DNA from: Lumbricus terrestris
Taxonomy: Eukaryota > Annelida > Clitellata > Crassiclitellata > Lumbricidae
Direction of reading: 5' to 3'
Assembly: GCA_949752735.1 (NCBI GenBank)
Contig: OX457038.1
Span: 62,872,752-62,936,751, forward strand
DNA length: 64,000 nucleotides
The notes under the pieces were generated by a model. It saw only the letters and a program-made list of their open reading frames with translations. It was not told where the DNA came from and ran no database searches. Numbering within the stretch: position 1 is the first letter of the stretch; each line of letters starts with the position of its first letter. The translations under genes and the position numbers were made by a program. This document shows positions 46,977 through 58,848 of the stretch, one piece after another.

Positions 46977-48506
46977 CAGGGCTTAAAGTGTGCCAGGACG
47001 GTCATGGACGGCGTCCTGGCACTTATTTTCGAGGCGGGACGCCGTCCTATTACTTATTTGGCCAGCACTGCCAGGACGGTCGTCCATGACGGCATGGACG
47101 ACCGTCCAGACAGCCATAGACGGCAGTGCATGGCAACAGGTTTCTATAGGACGTTGAGTTTTATGCCCAAATATTACACAAATATTTCAGATATATCATT
47201 TTAGATTTCTAGAGAGTTATCCATTGTCTTTATATAATGAATCTTAAAATGCCACCATTGCAGTGAGGAAATTCAAACATGCAAACAACGTGCATGAAGA
47301 GGACATTTATTGAACTCGTAAACTGTGTCTTTCGTCAATGAAATTATGAGAAATTTGGTACCATTACAGTTTGAAGATTTAAAAAAAATTTAAACAGCTG
47401 AAGAGACACTTTTGAAGCCATAAACCACGACTATCGGCACTGAAGTGACGAGCCGTTTAGTTAAAATGACAACCTATAATGACATTATTGCAATATGGAA
47501 ATTCGTCAAATTTGAACAATGGGGGAGAAAACTTTTCTTGAACTCTGAAACCATATCTTTCAGCAACGAAATTATGAGGTATTTTGCAATTAAGAAATTT
47601 GACAGATTTAAACAATAGCAGGACTCTGCAGGAGACACTGCAGAAAACCACGACTATCAGCACTGAAATGATGAGCATTTTCGTCATATTGACAGTCTAA
47701 AATTCTACCATTGCAGCGTGGAAATTCAAAAACATTTCGATATGTGGAGAGGTGCTATCCCCTCCACCAAAACCCCTCCCTCTGCTCAGTGGCTCAACAC
47801 TAAACAATGGTCGCAAAATACAATAACTTGTATAAGTTAAGCCTTCATAGAATTTATTCTAAAAATTAGGAAATCACATATTTTTGGTGAGCTGAGCCCG
47901 TAAAACCCCTAAATACGACATGCCCCTTGAGTTTCTTATAGGCTATAGGCCTACAGTACCCAAACGACGGCCGGCATACTTACAAACTTGTTATTGGCCT
48001 AAACTTTTAACTGTTGTGATTACGGTAAAGACAAAACCTTTATCTTTTACAATAAAACTTTGACTTTTATTGTTATCCTGGTAGCTTGCGACTCTGAAAA
48101 ACGACTTAGCCTATTTTTGAAGTTTTCATGACTTTATCGTTCATAAAATAGCTGGCAAACAAGGGCCGAAAAAGGGCTCCAGTTGAGGTCGACACAGCTA
48201 AAAATGAGTTGGTCGCTGGGGTTCCGCGGCTCCGCCCCAGACCCCGCTGGGGGAACTTACGACGCTCCCCCAGACCCCCTAGTCGGCATGGGCTTCGGCA
48301 CTCGCAGCTTCGCGCCTTCGGCGCTTGCAATATGAGCACCCTTTAAGAAAACATTTCTTATGCACCTCTGGGAGGGAGGAACGGCTTAGGGCTTCAGCTC
48401 CCCCCAAACCTGAAATCCTGGCGCCGCGCCGCCGCCACTGATGACAAATTATGTCTCCGTATACAATACAGCGTCCTGGCACTTCTTTTTTACACTTTAA
48501 GCACTG
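46977..48506 (+). mobile_element. hAT-like element inside the 18-bp array
   Basis: The 1530-bp element begins CAGGGCTTAAAGTGTGCC and ends ACACTTTAAGCACTG, giving inverted termini (CAGxGCTTAAAGTGT). It is flanked by CTCGTTGC on both sides (46969-46976 and 48507-48514). That is the expected 8-bp duplication, though CTCGTTGC is also part of the array unit. Both ends carry GGACGGCGTCCTGG-type sub-terminal palindromes. The interior has three diverged ~220-bp units (47230-47730; marker CATTGCAGxxxGGAAATTC) and no transposase frame, so it is non-autonomous. Fragments occur at 27489 and 56656. Confidence 0.8.
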
Positions 48507-48735
48507 CTCGTTGCTCTGCTATACCTCCTTGCTCAAATACTTCATTGCTCTGTACCTCGTTGTTCTGCTATACTTCGTTGCTCAAAGACTTCATTGCTCA
48601 AAGACTTCATTGCTCAAGGACTTCATTGCTCCTAGACTTCATTGCGTTGTACCTCGTTGCGTTGTACCTCGTTGTTCTGTACCTCGTTGCTCTGTACCTC
48701 GTTGCTCTGCTACGTCGTTGCTCTGCTGCTTCGTC
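48507..48735 (+). repeat. 18-bp satellite array, right part
   Basis: Continuation of the array at 46735-46976, with units such as CATTGCTCAAAGACTT and TGTACCTCGTTGCTC. The array sequence is contiguous if the element is removed. Confidence 0.85.
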
Positions 48736-49368
48736 GCATTGCCTGTCAGCAACAGATCCTGCATAATCCGTCTGTCCAATTGTTGGCCGGTCTTAATCGT
48801 GACCAATAAAATAACTCCTGTTATTATGTAGTATTGTAGTTGAACATTTTCTAGCAATGATTTTAATTCTTGGCGGAACGACTTTGCTGTTCTTTACATC
48901 AGATACAACCTACTCAATTAAGGGTGGATCAATGGGAAGCAATAATATAACCTACACGCATCCATGGACCATGGTGGATCCCAAGGGAGCACTCAGTCTC
49001 TCCCCTCCCATCCTCCCCCTCCCCCCACCGAGCTCAGGTGTGGTAGCCTGGATCGGCAAGTAATAATTACTGTGTGGATGTCATTCGGAGACGTTTCATT
49101 ACGCGAATTAGACGTGATTGATGTCGACCTGTGTGTCTCATTTTGCGCTTTCCGACGCTTTATGGCCGCGCAATTTGTTTGCTCCTGCCGTGCACGACGC
49201 GAGATTCGTCGGTAATGACGGGCGAAGCATAAATTCTGTATATTATTCATTTTATTGTCAACAGATGCGACGGCGACGGCATCCATTTCGAATCGGTATT
49301 ATAACACAAATGCGTTCGGCGATTATTATTTTTCAATGATCGTCAACAGACGATGATGATGATCTATA
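48736..49368. other. Intergenic; no supported gene
   Basis: Unique-looking sequence with a C/T-rich stretch at 49000-49035. No coding support. Confidence 0.4.
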
Positions 49369-49376
49369 TACAGAAT

Positions 49377-50976
49377 CATAGGCGTAGGGGACATTTCAGA
49401 AGTGGGGGGGCAAAATTTTTACTTTTGCCCGAAAAATTAAACCCGGAATAATTGACGTCGTGCACACAAAGCCATCTTTGTTCTTGCACCCACACCCGGG
49501 GACAAGGGGCAAATACACCGGGACACCGCCAATCGCCATATTATAGGGACCAGGCTGGGTAATTTTAGGCATATATGCAAATTTATTATGTAGCCTATGT
49601 ATATATTCTTGACGCTTAACCAGTTCAAACTTCACACGAGCAACTGATTAAATTCATAATTGTAGATTGTTTTGTATATCTAATCATCTACAAAGCGCCT
49701 CAGTAGGGTGAACCGTTCAGAGGCGCTAATAGTGCGCAAAACCGCGCTCGAAGAGGCAGGTTTTAAGATGAGAGAATGAAGAAGAGAGACTGACACAGAA
49801 AGTGTATAGAGTGAACGCAAGGAGAAAGCTCATTTCAAAGAGAAAGACCAATTGAGGCAAATGATCGAGACTGAGCCTCAGCAGTTTTAGAAGGCGGAAG
49901 CAAACGTCAAGTCTGTTGGATGAACGAAGTGGACGGTTGGAGGAAGCTGAGTGAGGCCTTAGTATAACGTCGGTCAGATATTTGGGGCAAAACCCCGCTG
50001 AGCCTTGAAGATCAGAGTGAGGAATTTAGATTGAATGTGAGCACGGAGAGGAAGCCAATGGTTGGGGACAGAACATCTAGAGATCCTGAGACACCTTAAA
50101 TGAAAATAAGTGGAACGTGTGCTTTTGGAAATGTGCTCAGTTAAGGTATTATCCTTCCCGTAATATAAGTGAGCTATCAAGTGCAACACCCTGATCCCGC
50201 ACACTTGACAAGAAGGAAAAGATTGTAAATTTTCAGAGAGCAGCCCAAGATCTGCACGTTCAATGTTGATAATCGCAAGATTATCGTGTCTATTTTGCCT
50301 CATGACCAGTAGAAATTTCGATGTCATTCAGGCAGTGAATTCCGTGTTTTGTTCCACCTAGCTTGCATGCTGTGAATTTCCCCAAATGCCGCGAATAGTC
50401 GCAATTTTCGGTCAAATTTCGGCTCTTGAATTGGCTGCGACTCTATACTATAGCCATTATTTACCGTGAATTCAGAACTTTTTCGGGAATTTCTGCCATC
50501 CATAGTCTTATGAGCTATATCTAACTCGATTCGGGCAAGATTTTCGGGCAAATTTCAGCTCTTGAATTTGTTTAGATTCTAGCCATTATTTACAAAATGC
50601 TGCTGTGAATTCAGAATTTTTCGGAAATTTCTGCTCTCAATGGTTGTGAGTTAATATCTAATTCGATTCGGGCAAGATTTTCGGGCAAATTTTGGCTCTT
50701 GAATTTGCTGCGATTCTCGCCATGAAGCTTATTTATAAAATGTTACCGTGAATTCAGAACTTTTTCGGGAATTTCTGCTAACCATGGTTGTTGTGAGCAA
50801 ATATCTAACTCGATTCGGGCAAGATGGAACTGGGAGATAATGTGGTATACTAATGGACGTTGAACTTCAAGAAGTTTGGTTAATATTTTCCCGGGTCTAC
50901 TTGCCCGAAAAAACAGACTTGCCCGAAATTTGGGGGGGGCATTTGCCCCCCTGGACCCCCGTCTCCTACGCCTATG
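49377..50976 (+). mobile_element. DNA transposon (CATAGGCGTAGG ends), exact 8-bp TSD, non-autonomous
   Basis: It begins CATAGGCGTAGGGGAC and ends GTCTCCTACGCCTATG, 16-bp inverted ends with one mismatch. TACAGAAT duplicates flank it (49369-49376 and 50977-50984). Runs of G/C (GTGGGGGGGCAAAA / TTGCCCCCCTGGACCCCC) lie just inside both ends. The interior includes a nested LINE fragment (about 49690-50327). It also has three ~125-bp tandem units at about 50450-50830 (GAATTCAGAACTTTTTCGGG...TCGGGCAAGATTTTCGGGC). An 8-bp TSD fits hAT and a few other superfamilies. No transposase is present. Confidence 0.88.
49690..50327 (-). pseudogene. Nested LINE reverse-transcriptase C-terminal fragment
   Basis: The minus strand encodes TEHISKSTRSTYFHLRCLR and HWLPLRAHIQSKFLTLIFKA. 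These match the region after the RT domain in CR1/L2/Rex1 LINEs (NHISxxxxxxxxHLRxIxRIR; LHWLPxxxRIxFKxxxLxxKxL). The segment between the two blocks is deleted relative to intact elements. The 3' side shows AGCGCCTCAG...AGAGGCGCT words typical of such LINE tails. It is broken and old. Confidence 0.65.
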
Positions 50977-51033
50977 TACAGAATGCTCCAAGTGATGCCT
51001 GCATAGAGCAGACACTGTTAACCATTGCATATA

Positions 51034-51118
51034 TAGTCTATATATATAATATATATACATACTATATTATGTATATATTATATTGTATATTTTTTCAATA
51101 TATATATATATACATAAT
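51034..51118. repeat. (TA)-rich tract
   Basis: TATATATAATATATATAC-type low complexity after the transposon. Confidence 0.8.
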
Positions 51119-51328
51119 GGACCTGTGGTCGTCGGCCTTATAGCTATATACGCAAAGCGCGTTGAGTTTAAGATCTTAATGCTTAGCATATGTCTATAAT
51201 TGCATGTCTTCGCTACATTGTTGGCTGTGGCGCATCATAACATTGTCATCATATCTAGAGTGCCTTGGCCTCATCCAATCCGCCTCATAGATCGCATTCC
51301 AAAGTTTGTCCTATAGTCTCTGAATACA

Positions 51329-51470
51329 TGCAATCAATCAATCACATGAATTTATGTAGCGCCCCTTCAAGATCTCTACTCAGAGGCGCTCCCAGCTCAG
51401 AGGCGCTCCCAACTCAGAGGCGCTCCAAACCCAGGCCTGGTCAAAAAGAAAAGTCTTGAGAAGACGATAG
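51329..51470 (-). mobile_element. CR1/L2-type LINE 3'-end fragment
   Basis: On the minus strand it ends GGGCGCTACATAAATTCATG after three repeats of AGAGGCGCTCC(C/A). GGCGCTAYATAAAT is the usual 3' end of CR1/L2 relatives, and the upstream AAGACTTTTC..GACC fits the end of the coding region. Confidence 0.55.
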
Positions 51471-51496
51471 AAAGAGCCAGCATGATGTCATTGCCA

Positions 51497-51575
51497 TATC
51501 AAAGATGATCAGTGTCGCCCTCCTCCTTTATCCAGGTTTGGGACTGGCACTGGCAGAGAACAACCAGTGGCGGAG
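51497..51575 (+). repeat. Three-copy interspersed repeat, copy 2
   Basis: CATATCAAAGATGATCAGTG, then TCGCCCTCCTCC-TTTATCCAGG and GGGACTGGCACTGGCAGA. Same family as 27330-27395 (inverted) and 58849-58925. Confidence 0.7.
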
Positions 51576-51612
51576 TTGAGCCAGCATGATGCGTGATGAA
51601 GGCTATATATGC

Positions 51613-51646
51613 TCTTTATTACGAGATAATTGATGTATAATATGAG
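51613..51646 (+). repeat. 34-bp direct repeat, left copy
   Basis: TCTTTATTACGAGATAAT-TGATGTATAATATGAG is identical to 53631-53664. The surrounding bases diverge apart from a nearby GAAGGC in both. The 2.0 kb between them is repeat-rich (ACTAAAACTGAAAAGTT arrays at 51985-52110 and 53440-53595) and has no gene. Confidence 0.88.
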
Positions 51647-51984
51647 TATATACTCTATTGTCCCCTCTTTAATATCCACAGCGCATTGTATACCGAATTT
51701 CTGTTTTGGTCCGGCGCTGTGTTGAGTGTTTATATGTCAATGTAAACTATCGCCAGACAGCTTTGTCACGCATCTCAAAAGGTTGCATGTCTACATAGGC
51801 CACATTGACCGCGCTTTGACATCAGACAATTAGGAGTGTTAGGAGTCTTAGGACCACATTAGCATCTGCATTACTTCTAAGAAAGTATAGACCAGCAAGA
51901 GGACAATGTCTAGCACCGTGCCATACAATGCAGAGACCGAGTTCTTGTTCGAGATCATAAGAGCGAAGCAATGTTATTCAAGTT

Positions 51985-52115
51985 AACTAAAACTAAAACT
52001 GAATTGAAGTTAACTGAAAAGTTCCATTTGAGTTAACTGAGACTAAAACTAAAACTGAAAAGTTCTGAAAACTTAAACTAAAACTAAACTTGAAAGTTGA
52101 AAACTGAATTAATTT
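51985..52115. repeat. ACTAAAACTGAAAAGTT low-complexity repeats
   Basis: A-rich degenerate hexamer (ACTAAA/ACTGAA) array. A second array of the same kind lies at 53440-53595. Confidence 0.75.
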
Positions 52116-53439
52116 TTGCATGGCGCACAAACCAAATGGCAGAAATGTTTGCAACTGTTAGCAGCAAACGGTCTGAATGGCGCAGATGTTTGACTGAGCA
52201 ATAGCTGCAATATGTGTCAAGCAAACATCCGGTCTAACCCTTTCTCTATCGGCTTTCTCTATAGGGGTCAGTCTATTGTAAAATGCCATCAACCCTAAAG
52301 ATCGGCTGTGGGCCGACAAGATAGTGATGTGTATAATTAATTTGATAACAATGTGTCAGTTAAACAGTCTGACATTGATTAGTCATTGCTACGGATGGCT
52401 GGGCACCGCTGACCACGGGGTCGCCGAAGTTAGTTACAGGCGTATTTGAAGCTTGGTCCGTGTGGTGGAAGAGTATGAATATTTGAACTTCAGCCTGTTT
52501 AGATAAGTCATACACAGGCCTGCGGATCACATGCACATGTCTATATACATGCAAGGTTCTTTCAATACACGATCTTGATAATATTATACTTGAATACATA
52601 GCCTACCTATGAGGATTCATTTCAATAACCAGCATAATTATGTTTGAAATCAGTTTGATGTTTGACACCTCAATGGACTTGGTATAGGACACACAGGCTA
52701 GATACATGTACATCATGCATGTTATTGATCAAGATGTTTATAGATAGGACAAATGAAGATGGAAATAGACGTGTCTACGTGTCTGTTGGTTGTGATGACA
52801 GTGATGATGGAATGGGCTAATTAATTCCATCAGACACATTAGGCATGGACACAAAGAATGCTGAACTAGATCAAATGTCTGTTGGTCTTCAAAATTCTAT
52901 GCTAAGAATTTTCGGTGCAATCTATTATGACTTTCTTACTAATTTTGTCGTATAGTTTGGCACAGTTTTTTAAATTAGTATTTAAAACACTTTTCCAAGC
53001 CAAGTATTTTATACTTGTAGCCTACTTTTAATACTTTTGTAATAAAGTGTTTTACCTGTATTTTAAATACTTTTGTGATCAAGTATTAATATACTTATAC
53101 TCAAAATACTTTTAAAAAGTATTTTCTCTATGACTGACCCTAAACACAGAATTCAGCAGTACGGACAGAATTACTATTAGTAAGCTTGATTTAAGTTTCT
53201 GCGCCAGCATTGCAGGCAAATGTTGAAAAAAGTTTTCAGTTTGTGAGCTTTCAGTGCTCTGAAATTAAATCGGATTAGTGTTCCTTTAGACTTAGAGCGA
53301 TGAGTGTTTTTGATACTAAGCATGTAGTGGAGTGCTTCAAACTGCAGCTCAATTACATGAAAACATGAATTCAGCTAAATCTATTGCTCTTGCTAATAAA
53401 AATGAACGTCAGTAATAAAAAAATTCAATTCCTTCTGTT

Positions 53440-53595
53440 GAAGGTTTACAAAAACTTAACTAAAACTGAAAAGTTATGAAAACTGAAACTAAAACTAAAA
53501 CTGAAAAGATTAGAAAACTTAAACTAAAACTAAACTGAAAAGTTAAAACAAAACTAAAACTAAAACTGAAACTGAAAAGTAAATTGAAACTTAAA
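53440..53595. repeat. ACTAAAACTGAAAAGTT low-complexity repeats, second array
   Basis: Same composition as 51985-52115. It lies just inside the right copy of the 34-bp direct repeat. Confidence 0.75.
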
Positions 53596-53630
53596 TAACA
53601 CTGGAGCGAAGGCCATGATTGTTATATCGG

Positions 53631-53664
53631 TCTTTATTACGAGATAATTGATGTATAATATGAG
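53631..53664 (+). repeat. 34-bp direct repeat, right copy
   Basis: Identical to 51613-51646. Confidence 0.88.
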
Positions 53665-54394
53665 AGCGTTCTTATCACAAAAGTGTCCGACTGTTCACAG
53701 ACACCGTTACTTGCGGTGCATGCAGGTAGGATTTTCTTTGAGTCTCAGTCGTAAAACTCGGGAAAATATTGGAAGAACACGGCTCTTATTCTTCTCGAAC
53801 GCTGCCGGACTCTATGCAGCCGAAGGAAGAGGAGAAGAAGGAGGAGAAAGAGAAGGAGGAGGGTGAGAAGGAGGAGAAGGAAGAGGAGGAGGAGGATTGC
53901 CCCATCCGGTCGTAGATTTCATTCGCACAAAGATCCTCTGATGAATGGAATTATTTTCGAATAAGATTGCGCCAATGCAGCGCAGAACAACAACGTCGCT
54001 TCAGCCAAGTTTTATGTACAGCGTGTATCGATTTGTCGGCGGTCGTCGTCGTCGTCGTCGTTTGCCGCAGTTTGTAACCGGAGGCGGACGAACGTTGTGC
54101 GCTGATCCGCAGGGATTTCGCTTCGACGCTGCGAGTTCAAGGTGTGGCGGAAGATTGCGCCGGAGGTGCTCTTGCTGTGACGCTCAGCGTATTGTACTCG
54201 TGTACAATGATGTACTTCGGTAATGCGTTTCTATTGCGAAAGCGTCACGTGCCGAGTTGAAACATTTTTTGAGTCCCGAATCGCCCGGTGAGTTGTAAAA
54301 TAAGCTTATGTGTTGAGCAACTTGAATAGGCCTACTGTTCAGTGTACAGTGGCGTGTTTTGTCATTTGAGTTACTGTTAAGTGAATATCGCGTG
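53665..54394. other. Intergenic; simple repeats
   Basis: GAGGAGAAG-type purine tract at 53820-53895 and a (GTC)n run at 54043-54060. No supported gene. Confidence 0.4.
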
Positions 54395-54402
54395 CTAAAT
54401 TG

Positions 54403-54594
54403 CAGGGCTGTTTTTAAGGAATTTTTAGAACTGCACATCCTTTCTCGTCCTCCATGGTAAATTACTCCCAATCTGAGGAAAATGGCCTATTTCTACTAGT
54501 TTTAACTGCACGGAACGTGATGGAAGTGCTTCTACTGCACGAATCCATTTAGAACTGCACATTTTGTATAGAACTGCACGTTAAAAAAGCCCTG
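54403..54594 (+). mobile_element. hAT MITE copy 2 with exact 8-bp TSD
   Basis: The 192-bp element begins CAGGGCTGTTTTTAAGG and ends GTTAAAAAAGCCCTG. It is flanked by CTAAATTG on both sides (54395-54402 and 54595-54602). It is highly similar along its length to 26699-26894 (shared GGAATTTTTAGAACTGCACA, TCCATGGTAAATTAC and AATCCATTTAGAACTGC), in the same orientation. Confidence 0.93.
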
Positions 54595-54799
54595 CTAAAT
54601 TGAACATTTTAAACTGTGAGTACCACAGTGGAATAACCTATATTCGATTATCCAGCACTGTAGATATCTTAATGGTTTTTAACTTCTTATACTATTATAG
54701 GATAATCAGATACATTTTACATGTATTATACACACATGCATACGTAGAAAGGCCCATTCATATACCCAGTAATCATGCAAAATATAAAACACAATAGTA

Positions 54800-54837
54800 C
54801 ATACTTACATACATACACGCATACATACATACATACA

Positions 54838-54871
<34 letters not shown>

Positions 54872-54885
54872 CATACATGCATACA

Positions 54886-54919
<34 letters not shown>

Positions 54920-54965
54920 CATACATACATACATACATACATACATACATACATACATACATACA

Positions 54966-54997
<32 letters not shown>

Positions 54998-55003
54998 CAT
55001 ACA
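54800..55003. repeat. (CATA)n microsatellite
   Basis: About 200 bp of CATA repeat with occasional TATATA and TGCA interruptions. Flanking open frames are artefacts. Confidence 0.97.
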
Positions 55004-56655
55004 TGAATGGTTGCATTAGCCGGGTCACTGGATTGACCTGCTCGATTTTTAAACGATTCATTTCTGACTATTTTCATCATTACATGCATGCATGAGTATA
55101 CGACTAGTATACGTGCTCAATGAAAGTAAAGCGGAAATAAAATTTTAGAGCACCTTACGCGGTTGAGTATCGAACGTTGGTGAAACAGAGTGTTATAAAT
55201 GGTTCTATTGACGTTTCATCCCACCATTGCCTATACTTTCCCAAATGCTTCAGTAACCTAACCTTAGAAAGTTACAATAGGAAGAAGCAGACATTTTCCA
55301 AATAATAATACCGTTGATACGTCATAAATCGATCCTAAATCGAGATGGGACAGCCAAACACCCAGCTTGTGACAGACGGACAGACCTTTAGAAAGTCCTG
55401 GGGCCTATTTATCAATTCTGCATGTGCTGGATTTAAGCAATTCCAATCGTACATTACATTACATCAACGTACTTGACCCAGATAATAATTATTGCGCGCG
55501 TGCAAAAGCAGACATGAAAAAGCAGACAGACAGACATCCACACAATACTGACACTGCTTAGGCAAACAATGAAGTGCTGACAAACACGGACAGACTGACA
55601 TAAAACAGACACGGACACTGTCGGACAGGCTGACGATCACACGCAGACAGACAGACAGACAGACAAACAAACCGACAACTACCCAGACGAGCCAGTCTGT
55701 ACAGACCAGTTTATCGATCCTGCAGTTCTTGGATTTCTGCCAGCCACACGGTGCTTGGAAGCTGCGACACTTGACACGACGAACAAAGGTAGGTCTCCCG
55801 CAAACACCTGAGCAGCCCTCCAATTAACCTACATCATCACCTGACAAAGGAAGCGTCCGCGCTCAGCCAACCGAAACGTCACGCTCCGCTACTCATCCTT
55901 GCTCGTCCCTGATTTGTTCCGGATGAAAAGCTGCCGTTGTCTGCCTAATTAATGGCCTAATCGCATACCAGCGCAACATAAATAATTAATTATGCTGTTG
56001 CGCTACTGCAGTGAAAGTGCGTTGGTCTAATGTAGATAAAACTGCCTCTCTTTACTGCAGCTATTTCATTTGTTATATTGCATGGACGCTTAAGTTCTTT
56101 GCGTAGCATTACCTGAGGCCTATAATAAATCACCATATATACGCAATGGTGAAAGTTCTGGATAATTGCATTAACATCGCATTATATTACGTTGCAATTC
56201 CAACTGTCGTAATTATGCCGTTGCAATAAACGGAACGCATTCAACTTGCAATGCATTTCCAGTTGCCTGGCATAGGCGCCCGCGCATAGGCAGAAGCGGG
56301 GACACACCCTCTGGTAAATTGACGCTTACCTTTCAACTATAGTATGTTTTATTTCTTTAAAAAAAATTCCTACAGAACACTAATGATTTAGAAACCACCA
56401 AGAAATATTCTTAATTTCGCGCTTTGGAATTTCTAAGCTCTTACTCTATGAATTAACCGCGATTCAGGTCGGTTGAGAATTGCCAGAGGAATTGGGGGTT
56501 TCAATCTCCCAGTCTTTCTTAGAGTCGAATAGCAAAGTCTGTTTTTTACACCCCACTTCCAAGTGGATCATAGTCCAACCCCCAGTTATTTCTCCACAAT
56601 TCTCACACTGCCGTGAACACTGTGCTTTGCCCCTCATGCAAAAGTTTACGCGGCC
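55004..56655. other. Intergenic; no supported gene
   Basis: CAGACAGA-rich stretch at 55505-55670. Around 56272, CATAGGCGCCCGCGCATAGG resembles a decayed transposon end. Nothing coding can be supported. Confidence 0.4.
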
Positions 56656-56789
56656 GCACAGTGTTTAAAGTGTGGGAAAAGAAATACCTGGACGCCCCTT
56701 ACCTTTCCAGACTGTGCTGGCCAATAAGTGGCAGTACGGCGTTGAGATTTTAAAATAAGTGCCTGGACGCCGTCCATGACCGTCCATAA
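56656..56789 (+). mobile_element. Truncated copy of the CAGTGTTTAAAGTG hAT-like family
   Basis: It begins CAGTGTTTAAAGTGTGGG. Its right part (AAAATAAGTGCCTGGACG, then CCGTCCATGACCGTCC) matches the reverse complement of the left sub-terminal region of the element at 46977. The final terminus is lost after GACCGTCC. Confidence 0.6.
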
Positions 56790-56947
56790 CATCCAGCTGC
56801 CTTCGAAAGGAACTATATAAATATTCAGTTTCATGCTAACACAAAATCATTTCGCTCTAACTATAGCACTTGAGTCGTTTTCTGTTCTTGCTTAGTGAAT
56901 CGGAACCAAGAGAAGAGTCAACGAACTGCGACCGATACGCAGAGTAA

Positions 56948-57601
56948 TCGAACATCACTGACTCCCTCTGTCGTCGTCCAACTGATAGTCTGCCGCTGTC
57001 CACTCTATCCCTCAAACTCAACAACCATCTGCTTCCGGTTGGTCCTTCGTCATCCGGGAAGATGTTCGTCGTCGAAACGTCGTCGATAGGGGTCGTCAGG
57101 GTTGCTCTCAACCTTGACTCAGTGATCAGGGACCTCGACATTTCCAGGGGTCTGGACGAAGAGGACCTAGAGGACCTTGAAGAAGATCCCAGGGATTTCG
57201 AGCAGGACCTGAAGGACCTCGAGGATTCCATGGATTTTGAGGAGGACTTCAAGGACTTGGAAGAGCACCATAGAGACTTCGAAAGTGATTTCAAGGACGC
57301 CGAAGACGAGCAATGGATCGATATCGAGACTGGATCTTCGAACGTCCTTGACGAAGAAGTGAGCAGTCTGTTGCTGGGTTCAAGGTCAGCCTCGGGGGTC
57401 ATGAACCCAGGACACGTCAGTCTGCTGATGACTAGATCTGGCGGTGGGGGTTCTGAAGAGGAGGAGGACGAGGAGGACGAGACCGGGGTCCACTTGAGGA
57501 GCAGACGTGGTTGCCAGCGGAGGGTGAGGAACTCCGGACGCCAGAATCAGAAGAGTTTTGTGATGCAACAAAGACCAAGTCTGGACTTTGACAAAATGCA
57601 G
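56948..57601 (+). CDS. Probable exon of an acidic, repeat-containing protein
   Basis: The segment is open from about 56948, with an internal ATG at 57062. It ends ATGCAG|GTTGGT (donor-like, phase 0) at 57601. From about 57140 to 57310 the product is highly acidic, with repeats of the type D-F/L-E-x-D-F/L-K-D-L/A-E (DFEQDLKDLEDSMDFEEDFK). A GGGGSEEEEDEEDE run and a basic tail follow. It is unrecognised. The minus strand is open too (Ser/Arg-rich), which weakens the call. I prefer plus because of the regular acidic repeat and the donor. The gene's other exons were not found. Confidence 0.4.
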
Positions 57602-57734
57602 GTTGGTCATCACGAGAGACAATGCAGATTAAACAATAGCAACGCAACACAATACATTAAAATACTCAAATAATCAGGCACAAAATAAACAGACAATCAA
57701 ATGAACAAGCGGAGCCTACATACATGCATACAAT

Positions 57735-58085
57735 GCCATACATACATAGGCTACAAGCTTGCATGCATGCAAACATACATACATATGTATACACATACAA
57801 TGCATGCATATACATATATATGTATGCATGTCATACATACATACATACATACGTACGTACGTACGTACGTACGTACGTACATACATACATACATACATTC
57901 CACGGTGCAAACATGCAATTGTATGCACATACAATGTATGCGTATACATATATATGTATGCATGTCATACATACATACATACATACATACATACATACAT
58001 ACGTACGTACGTACATACATACATACATACATACGTACATACATACATACATACATTCCACGGTGCAAACATGCAATTGTATGCA
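57735..58085. repeat. (CATA)/(CGTA) arrays within a duplicated unit
   Basis: ATACATATATATGTATGCATGTCATACATAC, CATA/CGTA runs, then ACATTCCACGGTGCAAACATGCAATTGTATGCA occur twice (about 57808-57925 and 57945-58085). This is a ~145-bp tandem duplication containing microsatellites. Confidence 0.88.
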
Positions 58086-58848
58086 ATGCATTTTGAATCC
58101 GTTGAAAACGATGCGATGCGAAGAAAGAGAACAAGAGCAATTAGTAATACCAAACAGTACGTGTACACTGTACAATGCAAACGTTACCTAAGATCTCAGT
58201 ATGCCACGTGTTTATATAACATTGAAGTATACATCAACTGTTACAGTATGCAGATTCCACACTGCAGTATGCGTATAGGATATACTCGAACAACAATCAT
58301 CCTTTAGGCCATCATCGATTCTTTTAATCAGACGATAGCTGGGCAATGCATTTGGCCGTGACCTGACCTGACTTGATCTGACCTAGAATTGAATCGCCTC
58401 GTTTCCATTTACCCAGACGTCCTATTGATCGACATCATTTCCGTAGGTATAGCCTACGCCCTAACTGATTTTCAGAGCTTTTTCAATTATTTATCGCGTT
58501 CTTGTTCGTTGTCATTTGTTGGCAACCATCTCCTCTGTTGTCCAAAAATGTGACAAACCGTTTCTCGTTGCACATCAATCGAATCTTTGTTATGAATGGC
58601 TGGATAACGGTGGGTGTGGGGTGGGTGGGGGTGGGGGTGGGGGTGGGGGTGGGGGTGGGGAATGAATTGATGCATAGACTAAACGTTTTAAGGACAGAGG
58701 CATGCATCGATGGATCGACGACTGGCGAAATTTTCAATTCGCTCTGTTGTCGGAAAACCTTCACAAGGCATCTAATTCAGACTATAATATATTATAGCCT
58801 ACTATAAAAAAACTGTCTATAGCTTGTTGCTGCATGTTTACGCCAATG
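58086..58848. other. Intergenic; G-rich minisatellite
   Basis: (GGGGTG)n at about 58612-58662 has G-quadruplex potential on the plus strand. Otherwise no features. Confidence 0.5.

Noticed and set aside
54726..58307. Frames rich in Tyr-Ile-His-Thr or Cys-Met-Tyr-Val
   Set aside because: Translations of CATA/GTAT repeats on both strands.
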